64,000 nt of DNA from Sunxiuqinia sp965372405 (GCA_965372405.1 CBDVCE010000006.1:38864-102863); one strand, 5' to 3'. Shown: positions 34,873 through 44,450, counted from the first letter of the stretch. Notes: a model not told the origin generated them from the letters alone. Numbers and translations are program-made.

Positions 34873-35565
34873 GGCTCGAACGTATTAGTTTGGCTAGATA
34901 CATTCAAACTCCATGCCAGAACTAAAAATAGCAGTGGATCAATTCCAGATTGAAATTGGATAAAGAGCAGGTAAGGCTCAGATCGCTAGCTGAATGTGGG
35001 TCAGGTTGGAAGTCTGGTGGATTAAAAATATTTTCAGCTATAATTTGAATTCAATCCTATCCAGCCGGAGGCCTTCATCTTGTTCTTGAAAAAAAGACGA
35101 AGCAGAAAATTCAAGGCTGCTTTTTATCATCAACTTCTTCACCCAACCTAAGTTCGTTCGGGTGATCTCCTCATTTCTTCGGAGCTTCCCGTACTCCCTA
35201 AGGCTAGCTTTTGATTCCTGTGTGTTGATAAAAAGAGGCCAACACATGAATGCTTTCACCAAAATATACAAGGTTTGTAGCCCCTCATGGCCGCCTTCAT
35301 GAAAATGCGTAAAGAAATTTGGGGAATGTAGCGTTTAGAAAGAAAAGCTGTTTGAGCCCGACAAAGGAGGGGAAGTTCTTTTCTTTTAGCGAAGTTCACC
35401 GGATTTTAGCAATTTTCAAGTCAGCGGTGGGCTTTTTGCCAACTTTTTTGGCTAAAGAAAAAAGTTGGTCGCAGCAAAGCGAGAACATATTCATTTGAAA
35501 AAAAAGGAAAGTTTTGCAAAACCATATATTGCTCCACCTGCTTTTCAATGTGATACCTAAAAGTA
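34873..35565. other. Non-coding stretch, probable dispersed repeat
   Basis: No convincing gene. A 77-residue minus-strand frame at 35038-35271 (ending FQEQDEGLRLDRIEFKL) has the feel of sequences that recur as spurious ORFs in related genomes, so this is likely a repeated element rather than a gene. Near 35425-35475, TTTTGCCAACTTTTTTGGC and AAAAAAGTTGG form an inverted repeat of the kind scattered through Bacteroidota intergenic DNA. Confidence 0.5.
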
Positions 35566-35946
35566 TTAAAATATTTTGCTATGAAGTTTATCCAGTTCTT
35601 CCTGGTCAACTTGCTTGAACCAGGTTTGAAGTTGTCCCTTTGCTTTTTCTTTAACTTCAGTTGTAATGTGACTACTAATTTGGGCCAGGGCAAATATCAA
35701 AACTCCAAGATCATCACTAAAACCAATAATAGGGACGATATCTGGAATAGCATCAGTAGGTAGGATAAAATACCCCAAAGCAGCTGCAATTGTAATTTTT
35801 ACTTTTAATGGAACCGAATTATCTTTTATCAGATAATAAAGAAGAAGTGCTGCATAAACGACCTGCAATCCGGCGGTTTTTGCATAGTTTTTTAGTTTAG
35901 TCCGAAAAGACTCATCAGAATAATGCTTTTGGTAGTCTTCTTTCAT
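35566..35946 (-). CDS. YkvA-like DUF1232 protein
   Basis: 126 residues. The DUF1232 core is at about 47-90: KVKITIAAALGYFILPTDAIPDIVPIIGFSDD, the signature PxDxIPDxxPxxGxxDD, with two hydrophobic helices. The function is unknown in all members. It overlaps the DusB-like stop region by four bases, so it is translated from the dus transcript. Confidence 0.85.
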   Translation of the reverse strand: MKEDYQKHYSDESFRTKLKNYAKTAGLQVVYAALLLYYLIKDNSVPLKVKITIAAALGYFILPTDAIPDIVPIIGFSDDLGVLIFALAQISSHITTEVKEKAKGQLQTWFKQVDQEELDKLHSKIF

Positions 35947-36956
35947 TTTAAACTAACATTTGTATAATCAACCCGCTGGTCACCATAGTGTTCAATAATT
36001 TCATCAAGGATTTGTTGAACATCATCCATCTCAATTGCTTGCAATAATTTTATTCGGTACTGGCGAAAATTTGCAAGGCCAGGGAAATATTTGGCAAAGT
36101 GCCGGCGCATCAGTAAAATGCCTGTTCGCACATTATCACGCCATTCGATTGACATTTGAAGCTGATCCCTAACATTCTGAACAATTTCAGCAACTGTTGG
36201 TGGAGGTAAAACTTCTCCAGTTTCAAAATAATGTTTTACTTCTTTAAAAATCCAAGGCCGTCCAATAGCCCCACGCCCAATCATTAGAGCATCTACTCCT
36301 GTTTGTTTTAGGAAATCATTCGCTTTTTCAGCACCATTAATATCACCATTTCCAATGATTGGAATTTTAATTTTTGGATTATTTTTCACTTCACCAATTA
36401 GCGTCCAATCAGCTTCTCCAGTATAAAGTTGTTTCCGTGTGCGACCATGTATTGCAAGCGCAGCTGCTCCGGCATCCTGAATTCTTTCAGCGGCCTCCAC
36501 AATTACTTTCGAATCATCATCCCATCCCAGGCGAGTTTTTGCAGTTACCGGAACTGAAACAGCTTTAACTATCTCAGCAGTCATTTGCTGCATTTTTTCC
36601 AAATCTTGAAGAATGGCAGCTCCTGCTCCTTTTTTAACAATTTTTTTCATGGGACACCCGTAGTTAATGTCAATAAAATCGGGTTGAAATTCTTCAACTA
36701 CTTTTGCGGCATTAACCATTGATTGGATGTCGTAACCATAGATTTGAATGGCTACAGGTCTGTCAAAATCAAAAAGCTCCATCTTTTGTTTTGTCTTTGC
36801 TACATCACGAATCAAAGCTTCTGATGAAACAAATTCAGTATACATTACATCTGCTCCGTATTTTTTGCACATGTACCGAAACGACTTGTAAGTCACATCT
36901 TCCATGGGTGCTAAAAACAAAGGCATCTTCCCTAAATCAATCGATCCAATCTTCAC
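35943..36956 (-). CDS. dusB: tRNA-dihydrouridine synthase, DusB-like
   Basis: 337 residues from the GTG at 36956 (VKIGSIDLGKMPLFLAPMEDVTY). A longer frame opens at a TTG at 36992, but that TTG abuts a TATCTTTG promoter box, so it would be untranscribed. Motifs: DINYGCPMKKIVKKGAGAA with the catalytic Cys, VTAKTRLGWDD, LAIHGRTRKQLYTGEADW, IPIIGNGDING, IGRGAIGRPWIF. It reduces uridine to dihydrouridine in tRNA with FMN/NADPH. The C-terminal helical domain (about 255-330) binds tRNA. Confidence 0.93.
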   Translation of the reverse strand: MKIGSIDLGKMPLFLAPMEDVTYKSFRYMCKKYGADVMYTEFVSSEALIRDVAKTKQKMELFDFDRPVAIQIYGYDIQSMVNAAKVVEEFQPDFIDINYGCPMKKIVKKGAGAAILQDLEKMQQMTAEIVKAVSVPVTAKTRLGWDDDSKVIVEAAERIQDAGAAALAIHGRTRKQLYTGEADWTLIGEVKNNPKIKIPIIGNGDINGAEKANDFLKQTGVDALMIGRGAIGRPWIFKEVKHYFETGEVLPPPTVAEIVQNVRDQLQMSIEWRDNVRTGILLMRRHFAKYFPGLANFRQYRIKLLQAIEMDDVQQILDEIIEHYGDQRVDYTNVSLK

Positions 36957-36981
36957 TATAAATGGGTTTTTTAATCGTTGG

Positions 36982-36989
36982 CAAAGATA
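36982..36989 (-). promoter_or_regulatory. -7 box of dusB
   Basis: TATCTTTG on the minus strand, exact TAnnTTTG, 25 bases before the GTG start. Confidence 0.65.
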
Positions 36990-37106
36990 CAAAAATTGAG
37001 TGCAGCAATTATTTATCGCAGAAAATGGACTTAGAATATTTTAATGGACAATTATTTTTTCAGTAAATTGTTATAATTCTGGTTTTAAATCGTTTTACAT
37101 GTTAGA

Positions 37107-37637
37107 ATGACTTCCGAGCAATTTAAAATAGAAATATTACCGTGGTCGGTAAAGCTTTTTCCAATGGCGAGACGAATGCTGAAAAGTAATTCTGAAGCGC
37201 AGGATGCTATTCAGGAAGTGATGATGAAGCTTTGGGATAAAAAAGATAAGCTGACCCATATTGAAAAGCCGGAGGCCTATATTTTAACACTGTGCCGGAA
37301 CTATTGTCTGGATGTGTTAAAAAAGAAACGAGCCCGTCCTGTTGAAGATGAAAATGATCAACGATTGGTTAATCTTCCTCAGCAGTCGACAAATTATGAA
37401 GCCAGAGAAAAACTGGAGATTGTTCATCAAATTATTGCAGGCTTGCCCGACAAGTACAGAGAGGTGATCCAATACCGGGAAATTGACTGTTTGGATTTTG
37501 AAGAGATTAAAGCCCTAACGGGTTTTGAAGTTCCACACATCCGGGTGATTTTATCGCGAGCAAGACTGAAAATAAAGGAAGAAATTCGAAAAATTTACGA
37601 TTATGAGCCAAAAGAACATCAATCCGTTGCTCGATAA
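37107..37637 (+). CDS. ECF-type RNA polymerase sigma factor
   Basis: 176 residues. Sigma region 2 (about 12-80: LFPMARRMLKSNSEAQDAIQEVMMKLWDKK) and region 4 (about 112-165: ILSRARLKIKEEIRK preceded by LPDKYREVIQYREIDCLDFEEI) are both present; there is no region 3. It directs polymerase to a small regulon, probably including its own operon. The next gene overlaps it by 35 bases and encodes the likely anti-sigma. Confidence 0.93.
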   Translation: MTSEQFKIEILPWSVKLFPMARRMLKSNSEAQDAIQEVMMKLWDKKDKLTHIEKPEAYILTLCRNYCLDVLKKKRARPVEDENDQRLVNLPQQSTNYEAREKLEIVHQIIAGLPDKYREVIQYREIDCLDFEEIKALTGFEVPHIRVILSRARLKIKEEIRKIYDYEPKEHQSVAR

Positions 37638-38055
37638 ATATTATCAGGGTGAAACGAGCCTTGAAGAGGAAGCATTGCTGAAGAAAGAAATCAGGCAGGG
37701 TGAAGGTCTTATCACTGAAGAGAAGGATATTTTCGAATATTTTGAAGAGGAAAGCTTTGTTCCGGAAAATCTCGAAGCTCAAATTTTTGATAACATACAA
37801 ATTAAAAATAATCAACCCAGAATAATTCGAATGGCGTGGTTTAGGTATTCGTCAGTTGCTGCAGCAGTTTGCCTTTTTGCTTCGATATTTTGGTTTACAA
37901 TGAAAAGCCAGCCCACTGGCGAGATGAGTGAAGAACAGCAATTTGCAATTTTAGAACAGGCTTTACTCGAAGTTTCAAGTAGTGTTCAGCCTGCACAAAA
38001 TGACGATTTGCTGGTTTTGTTTCAGGATGAGAACCTGGAAATAGTAATGAATTAA
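37603..38055 (+). CDS. Membrane protein, probable anti-sigma factor
   Basis: 150 residues. The N-terminal 80 residues are acidic and soluble (LLDKYYQGETSLEEEALLKKEI, a typical start for Bacteroidota anti-sigma-like proteins), followed by one membrane helix (about 83-104, SSVAAAVCLFASIFWFTM) and a short outer tail. It should hold the preceding sigma factor at the membrane. The 35-base overlap suggests translational coupling. Role inferred from position and layout. Confidence 0.7.
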   Translation: MSQKNINPLLDKYYQGETSLEEEALLKKEIRQGEGLITEEKDIFEYFEEESFVPENLEAQIFDNIQIKNNQPRIIRMAWFRYSSVAAAVCLFASIFWFTMKSQPTGEMSEEQQFAILEQALLEVSSSVQPAQNDDLLVLFQDENLEIVMN

Positions 38056-38067
38056 AATCTGAAGGAA

Positions 38068-38991
38068 ATGAAACGAATATTATTAACGTTGCTAGCTGGA
38101 TTATTAATCACGTTAGCGGGTGCACAAACCATTTTTGAAGAATTAGTTGATGATTACGCAGATATTGAGGGATTTAGCGCAGTGCAACTAACCAGCGATA
38201 TGTTTGAGCTTTATCTGAAAAAGAAAAATATTGAAGCAGATGACCCGGTTTATGAAACACTAAAAAACCTTGAGAATATTATGGTCATTACCCAAACTTT
38301 TGTTGGAGATGAAGAAGAAGATGAGACAAACCCAAGAGATGGTTTGAAGTATGAAATCATTCAGCATTATAAAGACAATAGTTATAACTTATTCAAGACA
38401 GAAAAGAACTCTGGCAGTGATCTCAAAATTTATATCAGAAAAGATGATGGAACAGTTGAAAGTATGGGGCTTGTTAGCTCAAATAGCTTTTCTGTTAATC
38501 TTATTGAGATGAATGGTGATATTGATCTGAGTAATATTGCCACACTTAGTAAAGCATTAAATATTCGTGGTTTGGAGCAACTTCGTGTTTTTAATAATGA
38601 ATCTCCAAATGAATTCTTTTTCAATTATCAGTATCGAATGCCTAATGTTGATATGAGTGAGTTTAAGATGAGCAATGAAAGACAGAAAGAAATTGAAAAA
38701 CAGATGCAAGAGCATCAAGAACAATTTGAAGAGCGCCATCGTGAACGAATGAAAGATGGTGAACGCTTGCAAGAAAGGAGTCGCGAGTTGTATAAGAAGT
38801 ATCAACGCTTCCCTATAATAATTAGCGGATCTGATAATAATGATGTAGAATACTATATTGATGGAAAGCAAGTGGATCTTGAAGATATTAAAGAGTTGAA
38901 TCATGAAAAAATAGAATCAATTCAGGTGAATAAAAAAGATGATGAAAAAGATCAGATACGAATAAAAATTAAGCAAGAAGACGAAAACTAG
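38068..38991 (+). CDS. DUF4252 exported protein
   Basis: 307 residues. Signal sequence MKRILLTLLAGLLITLAGAQ. A DUF4252-type domain (about 25-170: ADIEGFSAVQLTSDMFELYL, IMVITQTF, YEIIQHYKDN, VNLIEMNGDIDL) is followed by a charged helix (about 205-255, many Glu, Arg and Gln) and a C-terminal domain. It is the third gene of the sigma/anti-sigma operon, so likely a target or sensor of that stress response; the function is unknown. GAAGGAA is a good ribosome site. Confidence 0.82.
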   Translation: MKRILLTLLAGLLITLAGAQTIFEELVDDYADIEGFSAVQLTSDMFELYLKKKNIEADDPVYETLKNLENIMVITQTFVGDEEEDETNPRDGLKYEIIQHYKDNSYNLFKTEKNSGSDLKIYIRKDDGTVESMGLVSSNSFSVNLIEMNGDIDLSNIATLSKALNIRGLEQLRVFNNESPNEFFFNYQYRMPNVDMSEFKMSNERQKEIEKQMQEHQEQFEERHRERMKDGERLQERSRELYKKYQRFPIIISGSDNNDVEYYIDGKQVDLEDIKELNHEKIESIQVNKKDDEKDQIRIKIKQEDEN

Positions 38992-39014
38992 AATACTAAT
39001 CAGTATTGATTATG

Positions 39015-39047
39015 AAACGGTTGTTTGTTTAGGCAGCCGTTTTTTTA
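39015..39047 (+). terminator. Terminator after the sigma operon
   Basis: AAACGGTTG pairs with CAGCCGTTT (one G-T), then seven T. It overlaps the end of the convergent LD-carboxypeptidase gene. Confidence 0.8.
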
Positions 39048-39947
39048 CTGAGTACGATGTAACGAAGTTTGATCAGAAACATTCATTTCATATTCTCCAC
39101 CAATTACTAAAGGTAGGTTCCGTTCAATATGGCCAACAGGAAAATCAAAACAAACCGGAAAATTGTATTCTTTAACTGCATTCAGGATAATCTCTTCAAC
39201 TGTTTGACCAAATGGAGGATCATTATCCTTCATTTCTGAAAAACTGCCCACAAGCAGTCCTGTCAGGTCTTCTAATTTTCCTGCCAGTTTAAAGCTGTGC
39301 ATGATCCGGTCAAGATGATAGAGATATTCAGAAGTGTCTTCAATAAATAAAATTTTGCCTTTTGTTTCGGACTCAAATTTGGTTCCAAGAAGGCTGTATA
39401 AAATGGATAAATTACCACCTATAAGGTGACCTTTACTTGTTCCGTTCCGATTGAGTTTATGATTTACAATTTGGAAAGATTGTGTTTCACCTTTAAGTAT
39501 TTGTATCAAACTTGTGAAGCTTTCAGTTGGCATTCTATCTTTTAAATAAAAGCCGGGCATTGTACCATGAATACTGGCAATTCCATGTTTCTGAAAAAGA
39601 CAATGCAATACAGTAATATCGCTGAATCCAATTAGCCATTTGGGATTCTTTTTGATAGAAGAAAAGTCCAGTTGGTCTGCTATTCTAACAGAACCGTATC
39701 CTCCCCGTGCACATACAATAGCTTTGCATTTTCCATCATCCATAGCTTCCTGCAAATCACTCAAGCGATCCTGATCAGTTGATGAAAATTGAAAATGATT
39801 GCCAAATATGTGATTTCCTACAACTATTTCAAATCCTTCGTTTTTCAATAAATTAATTCCAGCTATCAATTTCTCTTTGTTGATTTTTCCAGCTGGAGAA
39901 ACAATTCGAATCCGGTCTCCGGGTTTTAAATAGAAAGGAATGATCAT
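39045..39947 (-). CDS. LD-carboxypeptidase (S66 family)
   Basis: 300 residues. S66 hallmarks: RIRIVSPAGKINKEKL at the start, the nucleophile loop VCARGGYGSVRI (Ser near residue 88), a GFSDITVLH strand, LIGGNLSILYSLLGT, and LFIEDTSEYLYHLDRIMHSF with the catalytic Glu. The final His is in DFPVGHIERNLPL. It trims the terminal D-Ala from tetrapeptide muropeptides during cell-wall recycling. MccF-type microcin immunity is the alternative within the family. Confidence 0.93.
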   Translation of the reverse strand: MIIPFYLKPGDRIRIVSPAGKINKEKLIAGINLLKNEGFEIVVGNHIFGNHFQFSSTDQDRLSDLQEAMDDGKCKAIVCARGGYGSVRIADQLDFSSIKKNPKWLIGFSDITVLHCLFQKHGIASIHGTMPGFYLKDRMPTESFTSLIQILKGETQSFQIVNHKLNRNGTSKGHLIGGNLSILYSLLGTKFESETKGKILFIEDTSEYLYHLDRIMHSFKLAGKLEDLTGLLVGSFSEMKDNDPPFGQTVEEIILNAVKEYNFPVCFDFPVGHIERNLPLVIGGEYEMNVSDQTSLHRTQ

Positions 39948-40023
39948 GCTTTTCTGATTTTCAAATGAAGATACAAATCTTCTTTAAATCGAGCTTTAAT
40001 ATTGAATGAAAAAAAGGAGACAC

Positions 40024-40045
40024 AAAAAAACCGCTTTCGCGGTTT
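40024..40045 (-). terminator. Intrinsic terminator after the HU/SPOR gene
   Basis: On the minus strand: AAACCGC-GAAA-GCGGTTT, then a T-run. Confidence 0.85.
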
Positions 40046-40048
40046 CAA

Positions 40049-40942
40049 TTATTTTTTAGCATAAATCCAGACTCCTGAGTCGGGGGATTCGGCTTTTATT
40101 TTTAGTTGTTTTGCTTTAGCACTTGCAAAGTCAGGAAAACCTCCAAGGGCAATGTAATTTAAGCCTTTTATCAGTCCTAAGTTTTGGGCTTCAAAACCTT
40201 CATCTTGTTTTTGCTTAAGAAAACGACTAGCATTTGCTTTGCTTCTAAAACTGCCGGCAATTATAAAATATTGATTTTCAACAGCAATATTCTTTATTTC
40301 TGGAATAACTTCAGTTTCTACTTTTTGAGCTGGCTCAGCAGAAACTATCATTTCAGTTAATGTGCTTAAATCTGATTTCAGAATATTTTCCTTGTTATCT
40401 TTTATCGGGAAGAATGCGAGCGCAATCATAAGCGGGATTCCAATCATAACTTTCCGAAGTGAGCGATTTTGGAAAATAACTTCTATGCTTTCATGATCTT
40501 CTTTGCGAGCTGTTCTTGATATCTTTTTGGCATAAAGCGATTCATATTTGAATGTGCTTAAGCCGAATGCATCCAAATTCAGGTTATTAACTTGAACCGG
40601 ATCAAAAATCAATTGGTCTCCTTCGTCATAAAACAAGTTTCCAATTCCTTCGATTGAGATCTGTTCCCCATCAGTTAACCGATAATTCATCTCCTGAACA
40701 AGGATTTCTACTTTCTTATTTGCAGCGATATAATTTATGCCTTCCTGATCTGAAATATAATTAACCAAAAGACCATCATTAAACTTAAGTTTATTATTAA
40801 AACTGATAGCTTTTGAAGGAGGCGAAAAATTTGAATTGCTAATCTTAGCAGCCTTGTAATTTGTTACAAAACCACCAAATCCGGGTATAATTACACAATC
40901 GTGTAAAAGGATTAAGTCTTTTATGAAAGCGATAAATTCCAC
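40049..40942 (-). CDS. HU-CCDC81 and SPOR domain membrane protein
   Basis: 297 residues starting at GTG. Residues 1-125 carry the Bacteroidota HU-CCDC81 tandem (LLHDCVIIPGFGGFVTNYKAA, NYISDQEGINY, ISIEGIGNLFYDE). A single membrane helix lies at about 168-183 (RKVMIGIPLMIALAFF). The C-terminus (about 225-297) is a SPOR domain (YFIIAGSFRSKANASRFLKQ) that binds denuded peptidoglycan at division sites. This suggests a link between a cytoplasmic DNA- or protein-binding part and septal wall. Monocistronic. Confidence 0.88.
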   Translation of the reverse strand: MEFIAFIKDLILLHDCVIIPGFGGFVTNYKAAKISNSNFSPPSKAISFNNKLKFNDGLLVNYISDQEGINYIAANKKVEILVQEMNYRLTDGEQISIEGIGNLFYDEGDQLIFDPVQVNNLNLDAFGLSTFKYESLYAKKISRTARKEDHESIEVIFQNRSLRKVMIGIPLMIALAFFPIKDNKENILKSDLSTLTEMIVSAEPAQKVETEVIPEIKNIAVENQYFIIAGSFRSKANASRFLKQKQDEGFEAQNLGLIKGLNYIALGGFPDFASAKAKQLKIKAESPDSGVWIYAKK

Positions 40943-41081
40943 TTAGTTTTTTGTTTAGTATATCAAAATTAAGAAAAAATTAACTGTAAGCCAACGTAAA
41001 GTTTTCAACAATTTAGGGCGTTTGCTGATAATCAGGACACAATGAAACTCAATTTTTTAATTCTTCCATTTGAATAATTTG

Positions 41082-41089
41082 TAGCTTTG
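41082..41089 (+). promoter_or_regulatory. -7 box of galE
   Basis: TAGCTTTG, exact TAnnTTTG, 51 bases before the start. Confidence 0.55.
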
Positions 41090-41140
41090 TGGGCTTAATC
41101 GATTCACAACTTAGTTGAATCCTTAAGAAATTAGATTGAT

Positions 41141-42169
41141 ATGAAAAAGCAAATTTTAGTTACTGGAGGAACCGGATATATCGGATCACATACCGTTGTT
41201 GAACTTCAGTCGGCAGGTTATGAGGTTATTGTGGTTGATGATCTTTCGAATTCAAGCATTGATGTATTAGATAGTATTGAAAAGATTAGTGGTCAAAAAC
41301 CAACTTTTGAGCAGTTTGATTTAGCTGATGCAATAAAAACAGATGACTTTTTCAGTCGTAATCTAAATATTGAGGCGATTATTCATTTTGCAGCATCTAA
41401 AGCTGTTGGTGAATCAGTGGATATCCCATTGCATTATTACCGAAATAATTTAGTGTCGTTAATTAACCTGTTAGAGTGTCAGAAAAAATATGGAGTTAAG
41501 AATATCGTTTTTTCATCGTCATGTACAGTTTATGGGCAACCGGATAAACTACCGGTAACTGAAGATACACCTCGACAAAATGCTGAATCTCCATACGGTA
41601 ATACCAAACGGGTGAATGAAGATATACTTCAGGATACTATAAAGGCCAACCCAGAATTAAAAGGTATAGCATTGCGCTATTTTAATCCAATTGGAGCTCA
41701 TGAAACTGCATTAATTGGAGAGTTACCTCTTGGAGTTCCTCAAAATCTTGTGCCTTTCATTACACAAACAGCAGCTGGACTGAGGGATGAACTAAGGGTT
41801 TTTGGTGATGATTATGACACAATTGATGGTTCTGCAGTTCGTGATTATATTAACGTTGTGGATTTAGCTAAAGCGCATGTTATTGCGATTGAACGTTTGC
41901 TAGGAGAGAAAAATAAAGCAGGCTACGAAATTTTCAACCTTGGAACTGGGAATGGTTATTCCGTTTTAGAAATTGTAAAAGGTTTTGAGAAATCTACAGG
42001 AGTAAAGCTCAACTATAAAGTTGTTGCTCGCCGAGTTGGAGATATTGAGAAAATTTGGGCAGATACAACTTATGCAAACGAAGAACTGGGCTGGAAAGCA
42101 GAAAAAGGATTAGAAGAAACGCTGCTTACCGCCTGGAAATGGGAAAAGCGAGTAAGAGGAATAAAATAG
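41141..42169 (+). CDS. galE: UDP-glucose 4-epimerase
   Basis: 342 residues. Short-chain epimerase: GGTGYIGSHTVVEL binds NAD, FSSSCTVYGQP holds the catalytic Ser, and SPYGNTKRVNEDIL supplies the Tyr-X3-Lys. ALRYFNPIGAH and AVRDYINVVDLAKAHV are GalE landmarks. It interconverts UDP-glucose and UDP-galactose for sugar use and surface polysaccharide. Monocistronic, with a terminator after. Confidence 0.95.
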   Translation: MKKQILVTGGTGYIGSHTVVELQSAGYEVIVVDDLSNSSIDVLDSIEKISGQKPTFEQFDLADAIKTDDFFSRNLNIEAIIHFAASKAVGESVDIPLHYYRNNLVSLINLLECQKKYGVKNIVFSSSCTVYGQPDKLPVTEDTPRQNAESPYGNTKRVNEDILQDTIKANPELKGIALRYFNPIGAHETALIGELPLGVPQNLVPFITQTAAGLRDELRVFGDDYDTIDGSAVRDYINVVDLAKAHVIAIERLLGEKNKAGYEIFNLGTGNGYSVLEIVKGFEKSTGVKLNYKVVARRVGDIEKIWADTTYANEELGWKAEKGLEETLLTAWKWEKRVRGIK

Positions 42170-42195
42170 ATATTTCGAGAAACTAAATAGAAATT

Positions 42196-42224
42196 AGGTT
42201 CTGTCTACTGGGCAGAACCTTTTT
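42196..42224 (+). terminator. Intrinsic terminator after galE
   Basis: AGGTTCTG/CAGAACCT stem, then T-run. Confidence 0.85.
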
Positions 42225-42286
42225 CATTGGTCAAAGATTAGCAAACAAAATAAACTGGATAAAGGATGCGGTTGTAAAATACCAAC

Positions 42287-42294
42287 TATCTTTG
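42287..42294 (+). promoter_or_regulatory. -7 box of the pseudouridine synthase gene
   Basis: TATCTTTG, exact TAnnTTTG, 49 bases before the start. Confidence 0.5.
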
Positions 42295-42343
42295 TCAGAG
42301 TGAATATCTACTGGTTTTTCCAGTAAATGAATGAATTTCAACC

Positions 42344-43264
42344 ATGGATAAGAAAAATAATAAAGGACAACGCGCCGGATCAAAAAAAGAACAAACCATT
42401 AGTTTTAATGTTACTGAAACGGTAGAGCTGATGAGATTTCTGATAGCTCAAATGCCGCATAAAAACCGGAATAACATTAAAACGATTTTAAAGAAGAAAC
42501 AGGTTTTGGTTGATGGCAAGTCAGTTACTCAATTTAACCATCCTTTAAAACCGGGACAAAAAGTTGAGCTAAGTACTGCTCCTGCACCTGTGGGCAAAAC
42601 GATGAAAGGCATTCGTGTTGTGTTTGAAGATAAAGACCTGATCGTTGTGAATAAGAATGCAGGATTGCTTTCAATGGCAACTGATAAAGTAAAACGCGAT
42701 ACTGTTTATAGTCGCTTAAGTGAATATGTAAAGACTGAGAATGAGGATAATAAAATTTTCATCGTCCACCGTTTGGATCGCGAAACTTCAGGTTTAATGA
42801 TGTTTGCGAAGAGCCAGGAGATGAAAACATTGCTTCAGGATTCCTGGAAAGAAACGATTGTTGATCGTAGTTATCTGGCTTTGATTGAGGGGCAACTGGA
42901 CAATCCAGAAGGGACAATATCTTCCTATTTGTTCGAGAGTAAAGTATTCATCGTTTATTCTACTCAAGATCCTGAAAAAGGGAAGCCTGCCGTAACGCAT
43001 TATACGACCAAGAAGAGTAATGAGCAGTATTCATTACTAAAAGTTAACTTGGAAACCGGATTGAAAAACCAGATTCGTGTTCATCTGCAGGATTTAAAAC
43101 ATCCGATTGTTGGAGATAAAAAGTATGGTTCCAATGCGAATCCAATTGGACGACTTGGTTTACATGCCTGGGTGTTGGCATTTACTCATCCCATTACAAA
43201 GAAGAAAGTTCGTTTTGAAACATCAGTTCCTGGAAGCTTTCTAAAAGTTTTTAAACAGAGCTAA
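42344..43264 (+). CDS. RluA-family RNA pseudouridine synthase
   Basis: 306 residues. An S4-like RNA-binding region comes first (about 28-72, LIAQMPHKNRNNIKTILKKKQVLVDG), then the synthase domain with FIVHRLDRETSGLMMFAK (about 140-157), whose Asp is the catalytic residue, and ETGLKNQIRVHLQDLKHPIVGD. It isomerises uridines in rRNA or tRNA; the exact site cannot be told. Monocistronic. Confidence 0.93.
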   Translation: MDKKNNKGQRAGSKKEQTISFNVTETVELMRFLIAQMPHKNRNNIKTILKKKQVLVDGKSVTQFNHPLKPGQKVELSTAPAPVGKTMKGIRVVFEDKDLIVVNKNAGLLSMATDKVKRDTVYSRLSEYVKTENEDNKIFIVHRLDRETSGLMMFAKSQEMKTLLQDSWKETIVDRSYLALIEGQLDNPEGTISSYLFESKVFIVYSTQDPEKGKPAVTHYTTKKSNEQYSLLKVNLETGLKNQIRVHLQDLKHPIVGDKKYGSNANPIGRLGLHAWVLAFTHPITKKKVRFETSVPGSFLKVFKQS

Positions 43265-43400
43265 GTTTCTATTCTGAATCGATTAAAAAACACAAGATAT
43301 ATCATTCTATGAAACGAGCCATGAGAAAGTCCTCAATACAGGGGAATGATTAAATTAGGCAAGTTCCATGTGGTAAAAGAAGAACAAATTCAACAAACAG

Positions 43401-44450
43401 ATGAAAATATTAATTACTGGTGGTGCAGGATTTATCGGATCTCATGTGGTAAGATTATTTGTCAATTCATATCCTGATTACCAGATTGTCAACCTGGATA
43501 ATTTAACTTATGCCGGTAATCTTGCAAACCTGAAAGATATTGAAGACAAACCCAATTATGAATTTGTAAAAGGCGATATTGTTGATGGGGATTTTATCAT
43601 GGAATTGTTTAAAGAAAAACAATTTGATGGGGTGATTCATTTGGCTGCTGAATCCCATGTTGACCGATCAATCTCAAATCCAACGGAGTTTGTTTTTACG
43701 AATGTTATTGGGACAGTCAATCTTTTAAATGCCGCCAAAAGTATTTGGAAGGACAATTCAGAAGGAAAGCTTTTCTATCATATTTCGACAGATGAAGTTT
43801 ACGGATCATTGGGAACAGAAGGGATGTTTACCGAAGATACAAGTTATGACCCTCACAGTCCGTATTCCGCTTCAAAAGCAAGTTCTGATCATTTTGTGCG
43901 TGCTTATCATGACACCTTTGGTTTGCCTGCTTTAATATCTAATTGCTCAAATAATTACGGTTCGTTCCAGTTTCCTGAAAAATTGATTCCACTTTTCATC
44001 AATAATATCAAAAATAATAAACCATTGCCTGTTTATGGTAAAGGTGAAAATGTTCGTGATTGGCTCTGGGTAGAGGACCATGCTCGGGCAATTGATGTTA
44101 TTTTTCACAAAGGAACTATTGGCGAAACATATAATATTGGAGGTCATAACGAATGGAAAAATATTGATTTAATTCGTTTGATGTGCAAAATAATGGATGA
44201 GAAATTAGGACGTAAAATTGGGACTTCTGAAAAGCTGATTACCTATGTAAAAGATAGGGCTGGACATGATTTACGCTATGCCATTGACTCAAGCAAACTT
44301 CAAAAAGAATTAGATTGGGAGCCAAGTCTTCAATTCGAAGAAGGTATAGAAAAAACCATCAATTGGTATTTGTCCAACGAAGAATGGCTTGAGAATGTGA
44401 CTAGTGGAGATTATCAGAAATATTACGAAGGGCAATACACAAAGCGTTAA
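43401..44450 (+). CDS. rfbB: dTDP-glucose 4,6-dehydratase
   Basis: 349 residues. NAD-binding GGAGFIGSHVVRLF, the NLDNLTYAGNLANL segment specific for RmlB-type enzymes, HLAAESHVDRSI, the catalytic YSASKASSDHFV (Tyr-X3-Lys), and the NCSNNYGSFQFPEKLIP signature. It makes dTDP-4-keto-6-deoxyglucose, the step toward dTDP-rhamnose and related sugars of surface glycans. The other rml genes (rfbA, rfbC, rfbD) are absent here, so the gene is detached from its usual cluster. Confidence 0.95.
   Translation: MKILITGGAGFIGSHVVRLFVNSYPDYQIVNLDNLTYAGNLANLKDIEDKPNYEFVKGDIVDGDFIMELFKEKQFDGVIHLAAESHVDRSISNPTEFVFTNVIGTVNLLNAAKSIWKDNSEGKLFYHISTDEVYGSLGTEGMFTEDTSYDPHSPYSASKASSDHFVRAYHDTFGLPALISNCSNNYGSFQFPEKLIPLFINNIKNNKPLPVYGKGENVRDWLWVEDHARAIDVIFHKGTIGETYNIGGHNEWKNIDLIRLMCKIMDEKLGRKIGTSEKLITYVKDRAGHDLRYAIDSSKLQKELDWEPSLQFEEGIEKTINWYLSNEEWLENVTSGDYQKYYEGQYTKR

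Noticed and set aside
35038..35271. 77-residue minus-strand frame as a gene
   Set aside because: Probably the translation of a dispersed repeat; no promoter, ribosome site or domain is visible.
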